The notes under the pieces: generated by a model | What the model saw: only the letters and a program-made list of their open reading frames with translations | Databases searched by the model: none | Told to the model about the DNA's origin: nothing | Shown: positions 33,425 to 43,372 of the stretch, one piece after another | How the letters are laid out: each line of letters starts with the position of its first letter | Numbering within the stretch: position 1 is the first letter of the stretch | Origin: Enterococcus gallinarum NBRC 100675 | GTDB lineage: Bacteria; Bacillota; Bacilli; Lactobacillales; Enterococcaceae | Assembly (NCBI RefSeq): GCF_001544275.1 | Contig: NZ_BCQE01000021.1 | Location: 1 to 64,000 of the forward strand | Direction of reading: 5' to 3' | Length of the DNA: 64,000 nucleotides | Translations under genes and position numbers: made by a program

Positions 33425-33916
33425 ATGCGCTATCCGATTATTATTCATCCCGACGATCAGCTTCGTCGAAAACCAAAACCGGTATCTATGATTACAGATG
33501 AGCTGGTACAACTACTAGAAGACATGTATGAAACAATGGTGGCGCATGACGGCGTAGGTATTGCGGCCCCTCAGATTGGTAAAAACCTGCAAGTGGCAAT
33601 CGTTGAAGTAGATGAAGAGGATCGTTTCGAACTGATTAATCCAGAAATCATCGAGTCATCCGGAGAATCTGTTGATGTAGAAGGGTGCTTGAGTATTCCT
33701 CATACCTATGGTACGGTCAAGCGAGCAGATGAGATTACGGTTCGCTACTTTGACCGTGAAGGAGAAGAAATGGAGGTTCAAGCTTTTGGCTACTTGGCTC
33801 GGGCTATCCAGCATGAGATTGATCATCTGAATGGTGTCTTATTTATTGATAAAATGATCGATAAGATCCCAGAATCTGAACTAGAACAATATATGGAGGA
33901 ACACGAAAATGACTAA
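33425..33916 (+). CDS. def: Peptide deformylase
   Basis: Deformylase removes the formyl group from new proteins. The 163-aa protein has all three metal and catalytic motifs: GVGIAAPQIG, EGCLSIP (Cys ligand) and QHEIDHLNG (two His and the catalytic Glu). Its length and fmt neighbour match type 1 def. The start ATG follows AAAGGAG. Its end overlaps fmt by eight bases; the substrate-making and removing steps of N-formylation are thus co-transcribed. Confidence 0.95.
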   Translation: MRYPIIIHPDDQLRRKPKPVSMITDELVQLLEDMYETMVAHDGVGIAAPQIGKNLQVAIVEVDEEDRFELINPEIIESSGESVDVEGCLSIPHTYGTVKRADEITVRYFDREGEEMEVQAFGYLARAIQHEIDHLNGVLFIDKMIDKIPESELEQYMEEHEND

Positions 33917-34862
33917 AGTTGTCTTTATGGGAACCCCCGCGTTTTCTGTACCAATCTTAGAAGGATTGCTGGCAGAAGGCTATGAAATTGCAGCGGTAGT
34001 GACCCAACCGGACCGGCCCGTAGGTCGAAAACGAGTAATCACGCCAACGCCTGTCAAAGAAGCAGCATTGAAGCACCAATTGTTGGTTTTGCAACCAGAA
34101 AAAATCAGCGGTTCACCTGAAATGGAAACGATCAAAGAATTAGCACCAGACATTTTGATCACTGCGGCCTTTGGCCAATTTTTACCGGAAAAGCTGTTGC
34201 AAGTACCAAAATTTGGAGCGATCAATGTCCATGCCTCCTTATTACCAAAGTATCGGGGTGGTGCCCCAGTGCACTATGCAATTATGGAAGGCGAACCAGA
34301 AACAGGTGTCACCATCATGGAAATGATCAAAAAAATGGATGCTGGGGGTATTTTTTCTCAAGCTAAACTTCCGATCACTAATCAAGACGATGTGGGGACT
34401 ATGTTTGAGAAATTAAGTTTATTGGGTAAAGAATTACTGCTGAAAACATTACCCAAAATCCTATCAGGAGAACTGAAACCAATGCCTCAAGCAGAAGAGC
34501 AGGTAACATTCTCCCCCAATATTACGCAAGAACAAGAAGCAATTGATTGGACAAAGACAGCACAGGAGATCGACAATCAGGTCCGAGGGATGCGACCGTG
34601 GCCAATTGCTTTCACGACTTACCAAGGGAGCCGTTGGAAGATTTGGTCAGTAGCAGTAGTCGATGAAACAACAGATGCCGCGCCAGGAACCATCATGCAA
34701 CGAACGAAAAAGGCGCTATGGATCGCTTGTGGTCAACAGACAGTTTTAGCTTTAGAAGAGCTACAACCAGCTGGAAAAGGTCGTCAATCCATTGCGGCTT
34801 TTCTAAATGGCACTGGGCAACACATTCAACTAGGTGATAAGGTTGGTACTCATGAAGCGTAA
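33909..34862 (+). CDS. fmt: Methionyl-tRNA formyltransferase
   Basis: Fmt formylates initiator Met-tRNA using 10-formyltetrahydrofolate. The 317-aa protein begins KVVFMGTPAFSVPILEGL and has the catalytic INVHASLLPKYRGGAPVHYAI with conserved Asn and His. The C-terminal OB-like domain starts near residue 205 (ITQEQEAIDWTKTAQEI). It overlaps def by 8 and rsmB by 11 bases, so all three are translationally coupled. Confidence 0.96.
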   Translation: MTKVVFMGTPAFSVPILEGLLAEGYEIAAVVTQPDRPVGRKRVITPTPVKEAALKHQLLVLQPEKISGSPEMETIKELAPDILITAAFGQFLPEKLLQVPKFGAINVHASLLPKYRGGAPVHYAIMEGEPETGVTIMEMIKKMDAGGIFSQAKLPITNQDDVGTMFEKLSLLGKELLLKTLPKILSGELKPMPQAEEQVTFSPNITQEQEAIDWTKTAQEIDNQVRGMRPWPIAFTTYQGSRWKIWSVAVVDETTDAAPGTIMQRTKKALWIACGQQTVLALEELQPAGKGRQSIAAFLNGTGQHIQLGDKVGTHEA

Positions 34863-36210
34863 AATAGGAAAAATCCAATATACTGTTCGTTTTGTTGCAT
34901 TAGAGGCCTTAGTTCGTATCGAAAGAGGCGGTGCCTATTCGAACTTATTATTGAGAGAACTGATGAATCAAGGCCGTTTGAATGATAAAGATGGACGTTT
35001 ATTGACAGAAATGGTCTATGGAACCATTAGTCGGCAGCTGCTATTGGATTATTATTTAGCGAACTTTATCAAGAATGCAAAAAAAGTCGATCCATGGGTC
35101 AGATCATTATTGCGTCTTTCTCTTTACCAAATGCTGTACTTGGACAAAGTACCTAATCATGCTATTTTAAATGAGGCTGTGGAAATCGCGAAAGCAAAAG
35201 GAAATCCAGGAATCGGAAAATTTGTTAACGGCGTGTTGCGTACGATTCAAAGAGAGGGTGTGCCGGCACTTGATCAAATCAAAGATCCCTTGGAGCGGTT
35301 AGCTACAGAAATCAGTATGCCATTATGGCTAACTGAAAGATTCGTAGCGCAGATCGGCAGCGATAAAACCCGGGAGTTAGGGCTGTCTTTACTGGTACCT
35401 AGCCATGCTAGTGGACGCCTTGATCTACAAAGAATTACTCGCAACGAAGCCATCCTTCAACTACAGGAAGAAGGGATCGAAGCTCGAGAAAGCCAACTAT
35501 CTCCGTATGGGATTGTGGCTGATAAAGGATTTTTAGCCGGCTCTTCTTTATATCATGATGGATTATTGACAATACAAGATGAAAGTTCGATGTTAGTAGC
35601 ACCGGCACTGTACATTGCACCAGAGCACCAAGTATTGGATGCTTGTGCAGCACCTGGAGGTAAAACAACCCATATCGCGTCCTTTCTATCTGCAGAAGCA
35701 GGTGGGAAAGTCACTGCGTTGGATATTCATCCTCATAAAGTTAAATTGATCACTGAAAATGCTGAAAGACTTGCGGTCTCAGAGGTGGTTCAAGCGGAAG
35801 TGATGGATGCAAGGGAAGTCGCTCAACATTTTGAGGAACAACAGTTTGATCGAATCTTAGTGGATGCTCCTTGCTCTGGTCTAGGATTGATGCGTCGTAA
35901 ACCAGACATCAAATACAACAAGCAGGCAGCTGATCTAGAGCGTTTACCCGAAATTCAGTTAGCGATTTTAGAAAGTGCCGCCCCAACGCTAAAAAATTCG
36001 GGTATAATGATCTACAGTACATGCACCATAATGCTAGAAGAAAATCAGGCAGTAGTGGAGGCATTCTTAGCGGATCATCCAGAATTCGAACGAATCGATG
36101 TATCGGTAAATGCTGATATTGCTGCGAATATCAATGATCAGATGCTAACGATTTATCCGCAAGATTTTATGACAGATGGCTTTTTCATAAGCTGCCTTCG
36201 CAAAAAGTAA
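34852..36210 (+). CDS. rsmB: 16S rRNA m5C967 methyltransferase RsmB (Sun)
   Basis: RsmB methylates cytosine 967 of 16S rRNA. The 452-aa protein has an N-terminal NusB-like domain (about 1-135) and a SAM-dependent methyltransferase domain with DACAAPGGKTTHIA, VDAPCSGLG (Pro-Cys of motif IV) and STCTIMLEENQ (catalytic Cys of motif VI). ATG 34852, inside the end of fmt, has AAGG before it; an in-frame start at 34834 is less likely. prpC follows 15 bases later. Confidence 0.94.
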   Translation: MKRKIGKIQYTVRFVALEALVRIERGGAYSNLLLRELMNQGRLNDKDGRLLTEMVYGTISRQLLLDYYLANFIKNAKKVDPWVRSLLRLSLYQMLYLDKVPNHAILNEAVEIAKAKGNPGIGKFVNGVLRTIQREGVPALDQIKDPLERLATEISMPLWLTERFVAQIGSDKTRELGLSLLVPSHASGRLDLQRITRNEAILQLQEEGIEARESQLSPYGIVADKGFLAGSSLYHDGLLTIQDESSMLVAPALYIAPEHQVLDACAAPGGKTTHIASFLSAEAGGKVTALDIHPHKVKLITENAERLAVSEVVQAEVMDAREVAQHFEEQQFDRILVDAPCSGLGLMRRKPDIKYNKQAADLERLPEIQLAILESAAPTLKNSGIMIYSTCTIMLEENQAVVEAFLADHPEFERIDVSVNADIAANINDQMLTIYPQDFMTDGFFISCLRKK

Positions 36211-36225
36211 TGAGGTGAAAAGAAG

Positions 36226-36969
36226 TTGGAGATCCATTTTCAAACAGATGTTGGTAAACGTCGGAATACGAACCAAGACTTTGCTGCTGTGTATGTCAAC
36301 AAAAAAAGTATCACATTGGCGATCTTAGCTGATGGGATGGGAGGACATCGGGCAGGTGATGTAGCGAGTCGTCAGGCTGTGAGTGGCTTGGGAACAGCTT
36401 GGGAAAAAACAGAATTGACAGATAGTGAAAAGGCTGCTCAATGGCTGATCCAAAAAATCCAGGCAGAGAGTGTCTCGATCTATGAAAAAGGCATCGAGGA
36501 TGAGGCGCTGAATGGTATGGGAACAACGATCATTGCTGTAGCACTCTTTGAGGATCAATTTACGATTGCGAATGTTGGCGACAGCCGCGCCTATATTTTG
36601 CGGGATCATGAGTTGATACAAATTACTGAAGACCATTCTCTTGTCAATGAATTGGTGAAATCTGGCCAAATTACTGCTGAAATGGCACTGAACCATCCAC
36701 GCAAAAATGTTTTGACTCGTTCTGTTGGAATGCCTAATACAGTAGAAGTAGATGTAGCGATTCATTATTTTGCTGAAAGTGATTACTTGCTTCTTTGCTC
36801 AGACGGACTGACAAACATGTTGGCAGATGAAAAGATCGCAGCCATCATTGAAGACGCATCATCCCTTAAAGAAGCGGTTCAGCAGTTGATCGATGCAGCC
36901 AATCAACAAGGCGGAGTCGATAATATCACAGTGTTACTGATCAAAGTTGGAGGAACTGCCCATGATTGA
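36226..36969 (+). CDS. prpC: PP2C-type protein phosphatase PrpC/Stp
   Basis: PrpC reverses Ser/Thr phosphorylation by PrkC. The 247-aa metal-dependent phosphatase has [12 protein letters not shown], the metal-binding [47 protein letters not shown] and [11 protein letters not shown]. The start is TTG 36226 behind GAGGTG. It overlaps prkC by eight bases, keeping kinase and phosphatase in one coupled unit. Confidence 0.95.
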   Translation: MEIHFQTDVGKRRNTNQDFAAVYVNKKSITLAILADGMGGHRAGDVASRQAVSGLGTAWEKTELTDSEKAAQWLIQKIQAESVSIYEKGIEDEALNGMGTTIIAVALFEDQFTIANVGDSRAYILRDHELIQITEDHSLVNELVKSGQITAEMALNHPRKNVLTRSVGMPNTVEVDVAIHYFAESDYLLLCSDGLTNMLADEKIAAIIEDASSLKEAVQQLIDAANQQGGVDNITVLLIKVGGTAHD

Positions 36970-38953
36970 AATAGGGAAAAAGTTAAATGGCCGCTATAAA
37001 ATCATTGGCAATATCGGCAGTGGCGGCATGGCAAATGTATTTCTGGCTCATGATTTGATTCTTGATCGAGAAGTTGCCGTCAAAGTATTGCGATTTGACT
37101 TCCAAAATGATAAAAATGCGATTCGCCGCTTTCAGCGGGAAGCATTGGCTGCCACAGAGTTGGTTCATCCCAATATCGTCACAGTGTATGATGTAGGCGA
37201 AGAAGATGGGATGCAGTTTTTGGTGATGGAATATGTCAAAGGCATGGACTTGAAGCGATATATTCAAACCCATTACCCGGTTCCTTATCTACAGATTGTC
37301 GATATCGTGCAACAAATTTTGTCAGCAGTGGCATTGGCTCACCAACATCGAATCATTCATCGGGACTTGAAACCACAAAACATTCTGATCAATGAAGAAG
37401 GCGTCGTTAAGATCACGGATTTCGGGATCGCGATTGCTTTATCGGAAACATCGATCACCCAAACCAACTCGATGTTAGGCTCTGTGCACTACTTATCGCC
37501 AGAGCAAGCACGGGGAAGTATGGCTACTAACCAATCTGATATCTATGCGATTGGAATCATCCTATATGAAATGTTGACGGGGAAAGTTCCTTTTGATGGT
37601 GAGTCCGCTGTCACAATTGCCTTAAAACATTTTCAAGATGAGATCCCTTCTATTCGTATCTATGATAAAAATGTTCCTCAATCATTAGAGAATGTCGTAT
37701 TAAAGGCAACAGCGAAAGAGCAAGCCGATCGTTATAAGACAGCTGATGAAATGCGAGAAGATCTTTCAACAGCCCTGTCACCTGAGCGCTTGAATGAACC
37801 AAGGTGGGAGCCACATGCGCTAAACGATGAAACTCGAGCGCTGACCCCTATTACCGATGAAATGATAGCTGAACAGCCTGCAGAACCGGCAGTGACGGAG
37901 CCAGAAGTAGAAGAAACCGCAGACCAGAAACAAGAAAAACCAAAGAAGAAGCGGAAGAAATGGTGGCTGATCCTGCCAATACTAGTTATTGCAGCGCTGC
38001 TGGTCATTGGCGGCTATTTTGTTTTTGGCGGAGGGCGCGGCGATGTTGAGATCCCTAAAGTCAGCGGAGACACAGAGACCGTTGCTCGAGAAAAGCTGGA
38101 AGCAGCAGGATTAAAAGTTGCTGACAAAACCGAAGAGATTGCTGACGATGAGATCGAAGAAGGCAATGTCGTTAAAACGGATCCGCAAGAAGGAACCGAA
38201 GTCAAAAAAAATAGCGAGATCACTTTGTATATCAGCTCAGGGACTGAAAAAATCACCTTAAAAAACTATGAAGAGAAAAATTTTGAAGATGTAAAAGCTG
38301 AGTTGATCAAGTTAGGTTTTTCAGAAGACCAAATCAAAGAAGAGACCAAATCCAGTGATGCTATTGGAGAAGGTCTGATCATTAGCCAATCACCAGATGT
38401 CGGCGAGAAAGTCTCTCCGAAAGAGGATGACATTACTTTTGTAGTCAGCACGGGACCTGAATCGTTTGCAATGGAAGACTATTATGGTCAGCGAATCGAA
38501 GATGTACGGGCGGCATTGACCTCAAAAGGAGTTCCAACCGAAAATATTTATGAACAGTCAGCACCAAGTGATGAACCGGTGGGGACTGTCATTAATCAAG
38601 CGCCAGGAGCAGGAGAATCAGTCATTACCTCTCAAACTGTTATCACGCTGACAGTCAGCAGCGGTCAAGAGATGGTCAATGTGCCACGAATCATTGGACA
38701 GAGTCGAAATGATGCTGTAGCAGCATTGAATGAGGCTGGATTAAAATATTCGATCAAAGAAGAATCGGGCTACAATGATTCTGTTCCGGCTGGAGAAGTC
38801 ACAGATGTTTCACCAGGTGAAGGTACTTCGGTGGCTGTTGGTTCTTCAGTAAATGTTACTATTTCTAAAGGACCAAAACCAGAGTCCTCTACGAGTGAAT
38901 CCTCCGCTAGCAGTGAATCAACAAGTACGAGTTCAACGAGCTCTGAAGATTAA
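36962..38953 (+). CDS. prkC: PASTA-domain Ser/Thr kinase PrkC (IreK-like)
   Basis: PrkC senses wall precursors through PASTA domains and phosphorylates regulators of envelope stress; the E. faecalis homologue IreK gives intrinsic cephalosporin resistance. The 663-aa protein has a kinase domain (about 10-270: Lys41 in [14 protein letters not shown] with Asp135, DFG at 153-155), one transmembrane helix (about 334-356), four PASTA repeats (about 361-635) and a Ser/Thr tail. ATG 36962 has GGAGG just before it. rsgA, the common next gene, is absent; a complex terminator and ctsR follow instead. Confidence 0.96.
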   Translation: MIEIGKKLNGRYKIIGNIGSGGMANVFLAHDLILDREVAVKVLRFDFQNDKNAIRRFQREALAATELVHPNIVTVYDVGEEDGMQFLVMEYVKGMDLKRYIQTHYPVPYLQIVDIVQQILSAVALAHQHRIIHRDLKPQNILINEEGVVKITDFGIAIALSETSITQTNSMLGSVHYLSPEQARGSMATNQSDIYAIGIILYEMLTGKVPFDGESAVTIALKHFQDEIPSIRIYDKNVPQSLENVVLKATAKEQADRYKTADEMREDLSTALSPERLNEPRWEPHALNDETRALTPITDEMIAEQPAEPAVTEPEVEETADQKQEKPKKKRKKWWLILPILVIAALLVIGGYFVFGGGRGDVEIPKVSGDTETVAREKLEAAGLKVADKTEEIADDEIEEGNVVKTDPQEGTEVKKNSEITLYISSGTEKITLKNYEEKNFEDVKAELIKLGFSEDQIKEETKSSDAIGEGLIISQSPDVGEKVSPKEDDITFVVSTGPESFAMEDYYGQRIEDVRAALTSKGVPTENIYEQSAPSDEPVGTVINQAPGAGESVITSQTVITLTVSSGQEMVNVPRIIGQSRNDAVAALNEAGLKYSIKEESGYNDSVPAGEVTDVSPGEGTSVAVGSSVNVTISKGPKPESSTSESSASSESTSTSSTSSED

Positions 38954-38965
38954 TCAATTGCTGAA

Positions 38966-39066
38966 AAAACTATCCGAATGATTTTTAAGTTTACTCTATA
39001 GGTCGCAGTGAGATGGCGACCAAAGACTGTAGAAGTAACCACTTGAAGATGCGGATAGTTTTTTTG
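38966..39066 (+). terminator. Large structured terminator after prkC
   Basis: Outer arms AACTATCCG (38968-38976) and CGGATAGTT (39052-39060) lead into seven T. Inside is a perfect GGTCGC/GCGACC hairpin (39001-39021). The outer 3' arm and tail, GGATAGTTTTTTTGTG, are identical to those after clpC. Confidence 0.75.
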
Positions 39067-39131
39067 TGATGCGAAAAAAGAGCGAGCTGTTTAAGTTTCT
39101 TTTAGTAATTCCGCATCTCTAGGCGTACATC

Positions 39132-39160
39132 TTTTCAAGTTTTCAAAAATTGGGTATAAT
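39132..39160 (+). promoter_or_regulatory. Promoter of ctsR-clpC
   Basis: TTTTCA, a 17-base spacer and a perfect TATAAT. The CtsR box starts three bases after the -10. Confidence 0.7.
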
Positions 39161-39163
39161 GAA

Positions 39164-39180
39164 GGTCAGAATTAGTCAAG
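39164..39180 (+). promoter_or_regulatory. CtsR operator
   Basis: GGTCAGA-ATT-AGTCAAG is a direct heptad repeat with three mismatches to the CtsR consensus (RGTCAAA, three bases, RGTCAAA). It covers the expected transcription start, so CtsR would repress its own operon. Confidence 0.75.
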
Positions 39181-39192
39181 GGAGGGAATGAA

Positions 39193-39660
39193 TTGAATCA
39201 TCATAACACTTCCGATTTGATTGAGGCATATTTGAAGAAAATTCTTGAAGACAGCGAAACAATCGAGATTCGCCGAGCTGAAATGGCGAATTTATTCAAT
39301 TGTGTGCCTTCACAAATAAATTATGTGATCAATACCCGTTTCACTATTCAAAGAGGGTATACTGTTGAAAGCAAACGTGGAGGCGGAGGGTATATCCGTA
39401 TCGAAAAAGTCAAGATCACGGATAACCACCACTACCTTGAAGAAATGAATCAATTATTTGATGAAACCATCTCGGAAAAAGATGCTTATGCAATAATCCA
39501 AAAACTTTATGAGGAAGGAATCCTGTCGAAGCGCGAGGGCAACTTATTGTTGACCGTCATTGCGAAGTCAGTATTAGGACGTTCTCCTTATGAAAATCGA
39601 ACACGAGCAGACTTGCTCCATGCAATTTTAGAACGTTTAAGTTATGAAGACAGGAAGTGA
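39193..39660 (+). CDS. ctsR: Class III stress repressor CtsR
   Basis: CtsR represses clp genes and is released on heat. The 155-aa protein has the N-terminal winged HTH with EMANLFNCVPSQINYVINTRF and the glycine-rich wing ESKRGGGGYIRI, which detects temperature, then a helical C-terminal dimerisation part. The start is TTG 39193 behind GGGAGGG. clpC follows directly; mcsA and mcsB, present between them in Bacillus, are missing here as in other Lactobacillales. Confidence 0.96.
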   Translation: MNHHNTSDLIEAYLKKILEDSETIEIRRAEMANLFNCVPSQINYVINTRFTIQRGYTVESKRGGGGYIRIEKVKITDNHHYLEEMNQLFDETISEKDAYAIIQKLYEEGILSKREGNLLLTVIAKSVLGRSPYENRTRADLLHAILERLSYEDRK

Positions 39661-39665
39661 ATGAG

Positions 39666-42140
39666 ATGGATGAACTATTTACACAACGAGCGAAAGCTGT
39701 GCTGACGATCGCACAGGAAGAAGCAAAGTACTTTAAACATCAATCCGTAGGTTCAGAACACATCTTGCTTGCCTTAGTCATTGAACAAAATGGCATTGCC
39801 GGCAAAACGTTACGGGAAATGAATATCACTGAAAATGATATTCGCGAAGAAATCGAGCATTTAACAGGTTATGGAACTGTTCGCCAATATCCAGAGAATG
39901 CCTATCTAGCCTATTCCCCACGAGCGAAGCAAACATTTGCGTACGCTGGAGATGAAGCTAAGCGTTTAGGCGCTCTTCAAATCGGCACAGAGCATCTTTT
40001 GTTAGGATTGCTTCGGGATGAAGATATTTTAGCCTCAAGAATCATGTTGAACTTAGGGTTGAGTTTGGCTAAAATGCGGCAGTTATTAAAGAAAAAAATG
40101 GGTATCAATGACACAAAAAATGCCGGTGGTGCGGGTCGTCGTCGTCCTCAAGGAAAAGCACAAGGAACGCCGACGCTGGACTCACTAGCTCGAGATTTAA
40201 CAAAATTGGCAAGAGATAAACGCTTAGATCCAGTAGTGGGTCGAGCAAAAGAAGTGAAACGATTGATTCAAATCCTAAGCCGCCGGACCAAAAACAACCC
40301 TGTTTTAGTAGGGGAACCGGGGGTTGGTAAAACAGCTATTGCTGAAGGATTGGCACAAAAAATCATTCACGGTGAAGTACCAGAAGATATGCAGAACAAA
40401 CGCTTAATGATGTTAGATATGGGTGCTTTAGTAGCTGGCACGAAATATCGCGGTGAATTTGAAGATCGAATGAAGAAAATCATCGACGAAATTTACCAAG
40501 ATGGTCAGATCATTTTATTTATTGATGAGCTGCATACGCTGATTGGTGCTGGTGGTGCGGAAGGCGCTATCGATGCATCAAATATATTAAAACCTGCATT
40601 AGCCCGCGGAGAATTACAAACAATTGGTGCTACGACCTTAGATGAATATCAAAAGTATATCGAAAAAGATTCCGCATTGGAAAGACGGTTTGCCCGTGTT
40701 CAAGTGGATGAGCCAACTCCAGAAGAAGCAGAAGAAATTTTACGAGGATTACGTCCCCGTTATGAAGAGCACCATGGGGTAGAGATTTCAGATGATGCCC
40801 TGCATGCTGCTGTCCAATTGTCGGTACGCTATATCAATTCACGGCAGTTGCCGGACAAAGCCATTGACTTGATGGACGAATCGGCAGCAAAAGTGCGCTT
40901 GGATAAAACAGACGAAAGCTCTGAGTTGGCCGATTTGCAAAATGAAATCGCCAATCTGATTGAAGAAAAAGAAGCAGCGATTCGCCAACAAGACTTTGAA
41001 GCCGCAGCTCGTTTGCGCATCAAAGAGAAGAAATTGACCCAGCAGTTGACTGAAGTTGCGTTCATGGAAGTCAAAGAAGCTTCTGGCTACGCAGACAGTG
41101 TCACTGGCGAAGATGTTGCGGCAGTCGTGTCGCAATGGACGGGCGTTCCTTTACAGCAAATGGAGAAAAAAGAAAGTGAACGGCTTCTCGATCTAGAAAA
41201 AATCCTGCATCAGCGAGTCGTTGGTCAAGAAGAAGCTGTGAAAGCAGTCGCACGTTCGATTCGTCGAGCACGTAGTGGTCTAAAAGATCCGAATCGCCCA
41301 ATCGGTTCATTCATGTTCCTAGGTCCTACGGGTGTCGGAAAAACAGAGCTGGCAAAAGCCTTGGCAGAAGCGATGTTTGGCAGTGAGGATTCACTCGTTC
41401 GTGTGGATATGTCTGAGTTTATGGAGAAATACAGTACAAGTCGTTTGATTGGCTCCCCTCCTGGTTATGTTGGTTATGATGAGGGTGGACAATTAACTGA
41501 AAAGATTCGTTCAAAACCTTATTCAGTGATTTTACTAGATGAAGTGGAAAAAGCTCATCCAGATGTCTTCAATATTCTCTTACAAGTTCTTGATGATGGT
41601 CATTTGACAGATGCCAAAGGGCGGAAAGTCGATTTCCGTAATACAATCCTGATTATGACCTCAAATATCGGCGCACAACAGATCCGTGAAGAAAAGAACG
41701 TAGGTTTCAATGTGGTGGATCTTAGCAAAGACCATCAAGCGATGCAAAAACGGATTCTGGAAGAGCTCAAGAAAGCATTCCGTCCTGAGTTCTTGAATCG
41801 GGTGGATGAAACAGTTGTCTTCCGTTCATTAGGTGAAGATGAAATTCATGAAATCGTTAAAATCATGAGTAAAGCGATCATCAAACGTCTCAGTGATCAA
41901 GACATTCAACTGAAGATCACATCTGCAGCGATTGATGTCATCGGTAAAGCTGGTTTTGATCCAGAATATGGGGCTCGCCCAATTCGTCGAGCATTGCAAA
42001 AAGAGGTCGAAGACCGCTTAAGCGAAGCACTATTGTCGGGACAGATCCATTTAGGTGACCGAGTGACGATTGGGGCATCGAAAGGCTCAATTACATTGAA
42101 TGTAAAAGAAGGCCAAGCTCGTATCCTTCAACAAGTATAA
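39666..42140 (+). CDS. clpC: Clp protease ATPase subunit ClpC
   Basis: ClpC unfolds proteins for ClpP. The 824-aa protein has two Clp_N repeats (about 1-145), AAA+ domain 1 (Walker [10 protein letters not shown], Walker [11 protein letters not shown]), the UVR-type coiled middle region (about 415-450), AAA+ domain 2 ([20 protein letters not shown]) and a C-terminal domain. ATG 39666 is used because AGGAAG is well placed and the family begins [15 protein letters not shown] 39657 is in frame upstream. Regulated by the CtsR box above. Confidence 0.96.
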   Translation: MDELFTQRAKAVLTIAQEEAKYFKHQSVGSEHILLALVIEQNGIAGKTLREMNITENDIREEIEHLTGYGTVRQYPENAYLAYSPRAKQTFAYAGDEAKRLGALQIGTEHLLLGLLRDEDILASRIMLNLGLSLAKMRQLLKKKMGINDTKNAGGAGRRRPQGKAQGTPTLDSLARDLTKLARDKRLDPVVGRAKEVKRLIQILSRRTKNNPVLVGEPGVGKTAIAEGLAQKIIHGEVPEDMQNKRLMMLDMGALVAGTKYRGEFEDRMKKIIDEIYQDGQIILFIDELHTLIGAGGAEGAIDASNILKPALARGELQTIGATTLDEYQKYIEKDSALERRFARVQVDEPTPEEAEEILRGLRPRYEEHHGVEISDDALHAAVQLSVRYINSRQLPDKAIDLMDESAAKVRLDKTDESSELADLQNEIANLIEEKEAAIRQQDFEAAARLRIKEKKLTQQLTEVAFMEVKEASGYADSVTGEDVAAVVSQWTGVPLQQMEKKESERLLDLEKILHQRVVGQEEAVKAVARSIRRARSGLKDPNRPIGSFMFLGPTGVGKTELAKALAEAMFGSEDSLVRVDMSEFMEKYSTSRLIGSPPGYVGYDEGGQLTEKIRSKPYSVILLDEVEKAHPDVFNILLQVLDDGHLTDAKGRKVDFRNTILIMTSNIGAQQIREEKNVGFNVVDLSKDHQAMQKRILEELKKAFRPEFLNRVDETVVFRSLGEDEIHEIVKIMSKAIIKRLSDQDIQLKITSAAIDVIGKAGFDPEYGARPIRRALQKEVEDRLSEALLSGQIHLGDRVTIGASKGSITLNVKEGQARILQQV

Positions 42141-42157
42141 GCTCTTAAAGAAAAATA

Positions 42158-42236
42158 AAACTATCTAACTAGCAAACGACTGATAGTCAGCAGAATGCAG
42201 GCTGAAGCATCGTTTGCTGCTTGGATAGTTTTTTTG
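42158..42236 (+). terminator. Large structured terminator after clpC
   Basis: AACTATC and GATAGTT form the outer stem, a perfect AGCAAACGA/TCGTTTGCT the second, and CTGA/CAG-type pairs the inner one. A T-run follows. The outer stem and tail match the element after prkC. Confidence 0.8.
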
Positions 42237-42385
42237 TGGGCAAATAGTGTTTGCTGGATTTCGAACAATTGAAATGGAGATAAAAACTCATAAAGTTCAC
42301 AAATTTAAAATAGTGTTAAAGTTGGTTTACCAGTTCTTATTGCTGAGTATTCCTTTTTTTCGTGAAAAAAGTTCAAAAGGAAGTC

Positions 42386-42414
42386 TTGGAAAGCCGTGTT
42401 GCCTGTGATACTAT
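42386..42414 (+). promoter_or_regulatory. Promoter of the U32 gene pair
   Basis: TTGGAA, 17 bases, TACTAT. The rest of the 300-base gap 42141-42439 holds only the clpC terminator and AT-rich DNA. Confidence 0.6.
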
Positions 42415-42439
42415 TAGTGAGTTATAAAGGAGGAATATC

Positions 42440-43360
42440 ATGGTTGAGATTATCGCAACGGTGGAGTCGATCGAACAAGCAAAACAGCTCTTACCTTATG
42501 TAGATACTATTTTTTTCGGAGAAGAAACTTTCGGTTTGCGTTTGCCGACATCTTTCTCACGAGAGGAACAAGGCGAATTGATCCGCTTAGCGCAAGCAGA
42601 AGGAAAAAAAGCGATGGCGGCAGTCAATGGCATCATGCACCCGCAAAAAATGACGCTAGTTCCAGAATACTTGGCTTTTTTGAAGGCCAACCATGTTGAT
42701 AAAATTTCTATCGGCGATCCAGGAATCATTTATCGTATGAAAAAGAATCCGGAATTGGCATTGCCGTTTGTATACGATGGAGAGACGCTGGTCACCAGTG
42801 CTAGACAAATCAATTTTTGGGGGCAAAAAGGGGCGATTGGTGCAGTCTTAGCAAGAGAAGTCCCCTTTGGAGAAATGACAGTTTTAGCACCACAGCTAAC
42901 GATTCCTGCGGAAGTGCTTGTCTATGGGGCAACATGCATTCATCAGTCGAAACGTCCATTGCTGCAAAATTATTATAATTATACGCAACAGGAAGATGAA
43001 AAATCTCGTGAGCGAGGTTTATTTTTATCAGAACCCAAGAAGGAGGATACCCACTACTCGATTTATGAAGACAGTCATGGCACTCATATTTTCGCCAATA
43101 ATGACATCAATTTGATGAATGAATTGCAGTCTCTTTTTGAAACGGGGTACCAGACTTGGAAGTTAGACGGTTTATTTACTCCAGGGACAGCGTTTGTCTC
43201 GATCGTAGCTTGTTTTGCACAAGCGAAGCAATTGCTTACTGAAGGCACATGGACTGCTGAACAAGCAGCTAGCTTGAGTGAACAAGTACGTCAGCTACAT
43301 CCAGCTCAACGGGGGTTAGATACCGGTTTTTATGCGATCAATCCAGAGGATATCAAGTAA
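42440..43360 (+). CDS. trhP1: U32 family protein, TrhP1/YrrN-like
   Basis: U32 proteins were called peptidases, but TrhP members act in prephenate-dependent 5-hydroxyuridine formation at tRNA position 34. The 306-aa protein matches YrrN in length. Seen are the TIM-barrel start EIIATVESIEQAKQLLPYVD, MAAVNGIMHPQK, ISIGDPGIIYRM and the Cys-containing VYGATCIHQSKRPLLQNYYNY. RBS AAAGGAGG is strong. It is paired with the longer U32 gene, the same arrangement as B. subtilis yrrN-yrrO. Confidence 0.85.
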   Translation: MVEIIATVESIEQAKQLLPYVDTIFFGEETFGLRLPTSFSREEQGELIRLAQAEGKKAMAAVNGIMHPQKMTLVPEYLAFLKANHVDKISIGDPGIIYRMKKNPELALPFVYDGETLVTSARQINFWGQKGAIGAVLAREVPFGEMTVLAPQLTIPAEVLVYGATCIHQSKRPLLQNYYNYTQQEDEKSRERGLFLSEPKKEDTHYSIYEDSHGTHIFANNDINLMNELQSLFETGYQTWKLDGLFTPGTAFVSIVACFAQAKQLLTEGTWTAEQAASLSEQVRQLHPAQRGLDTGFYAINPEDIK

Positions 43361-43372
43361 GGAGCAATGGAA

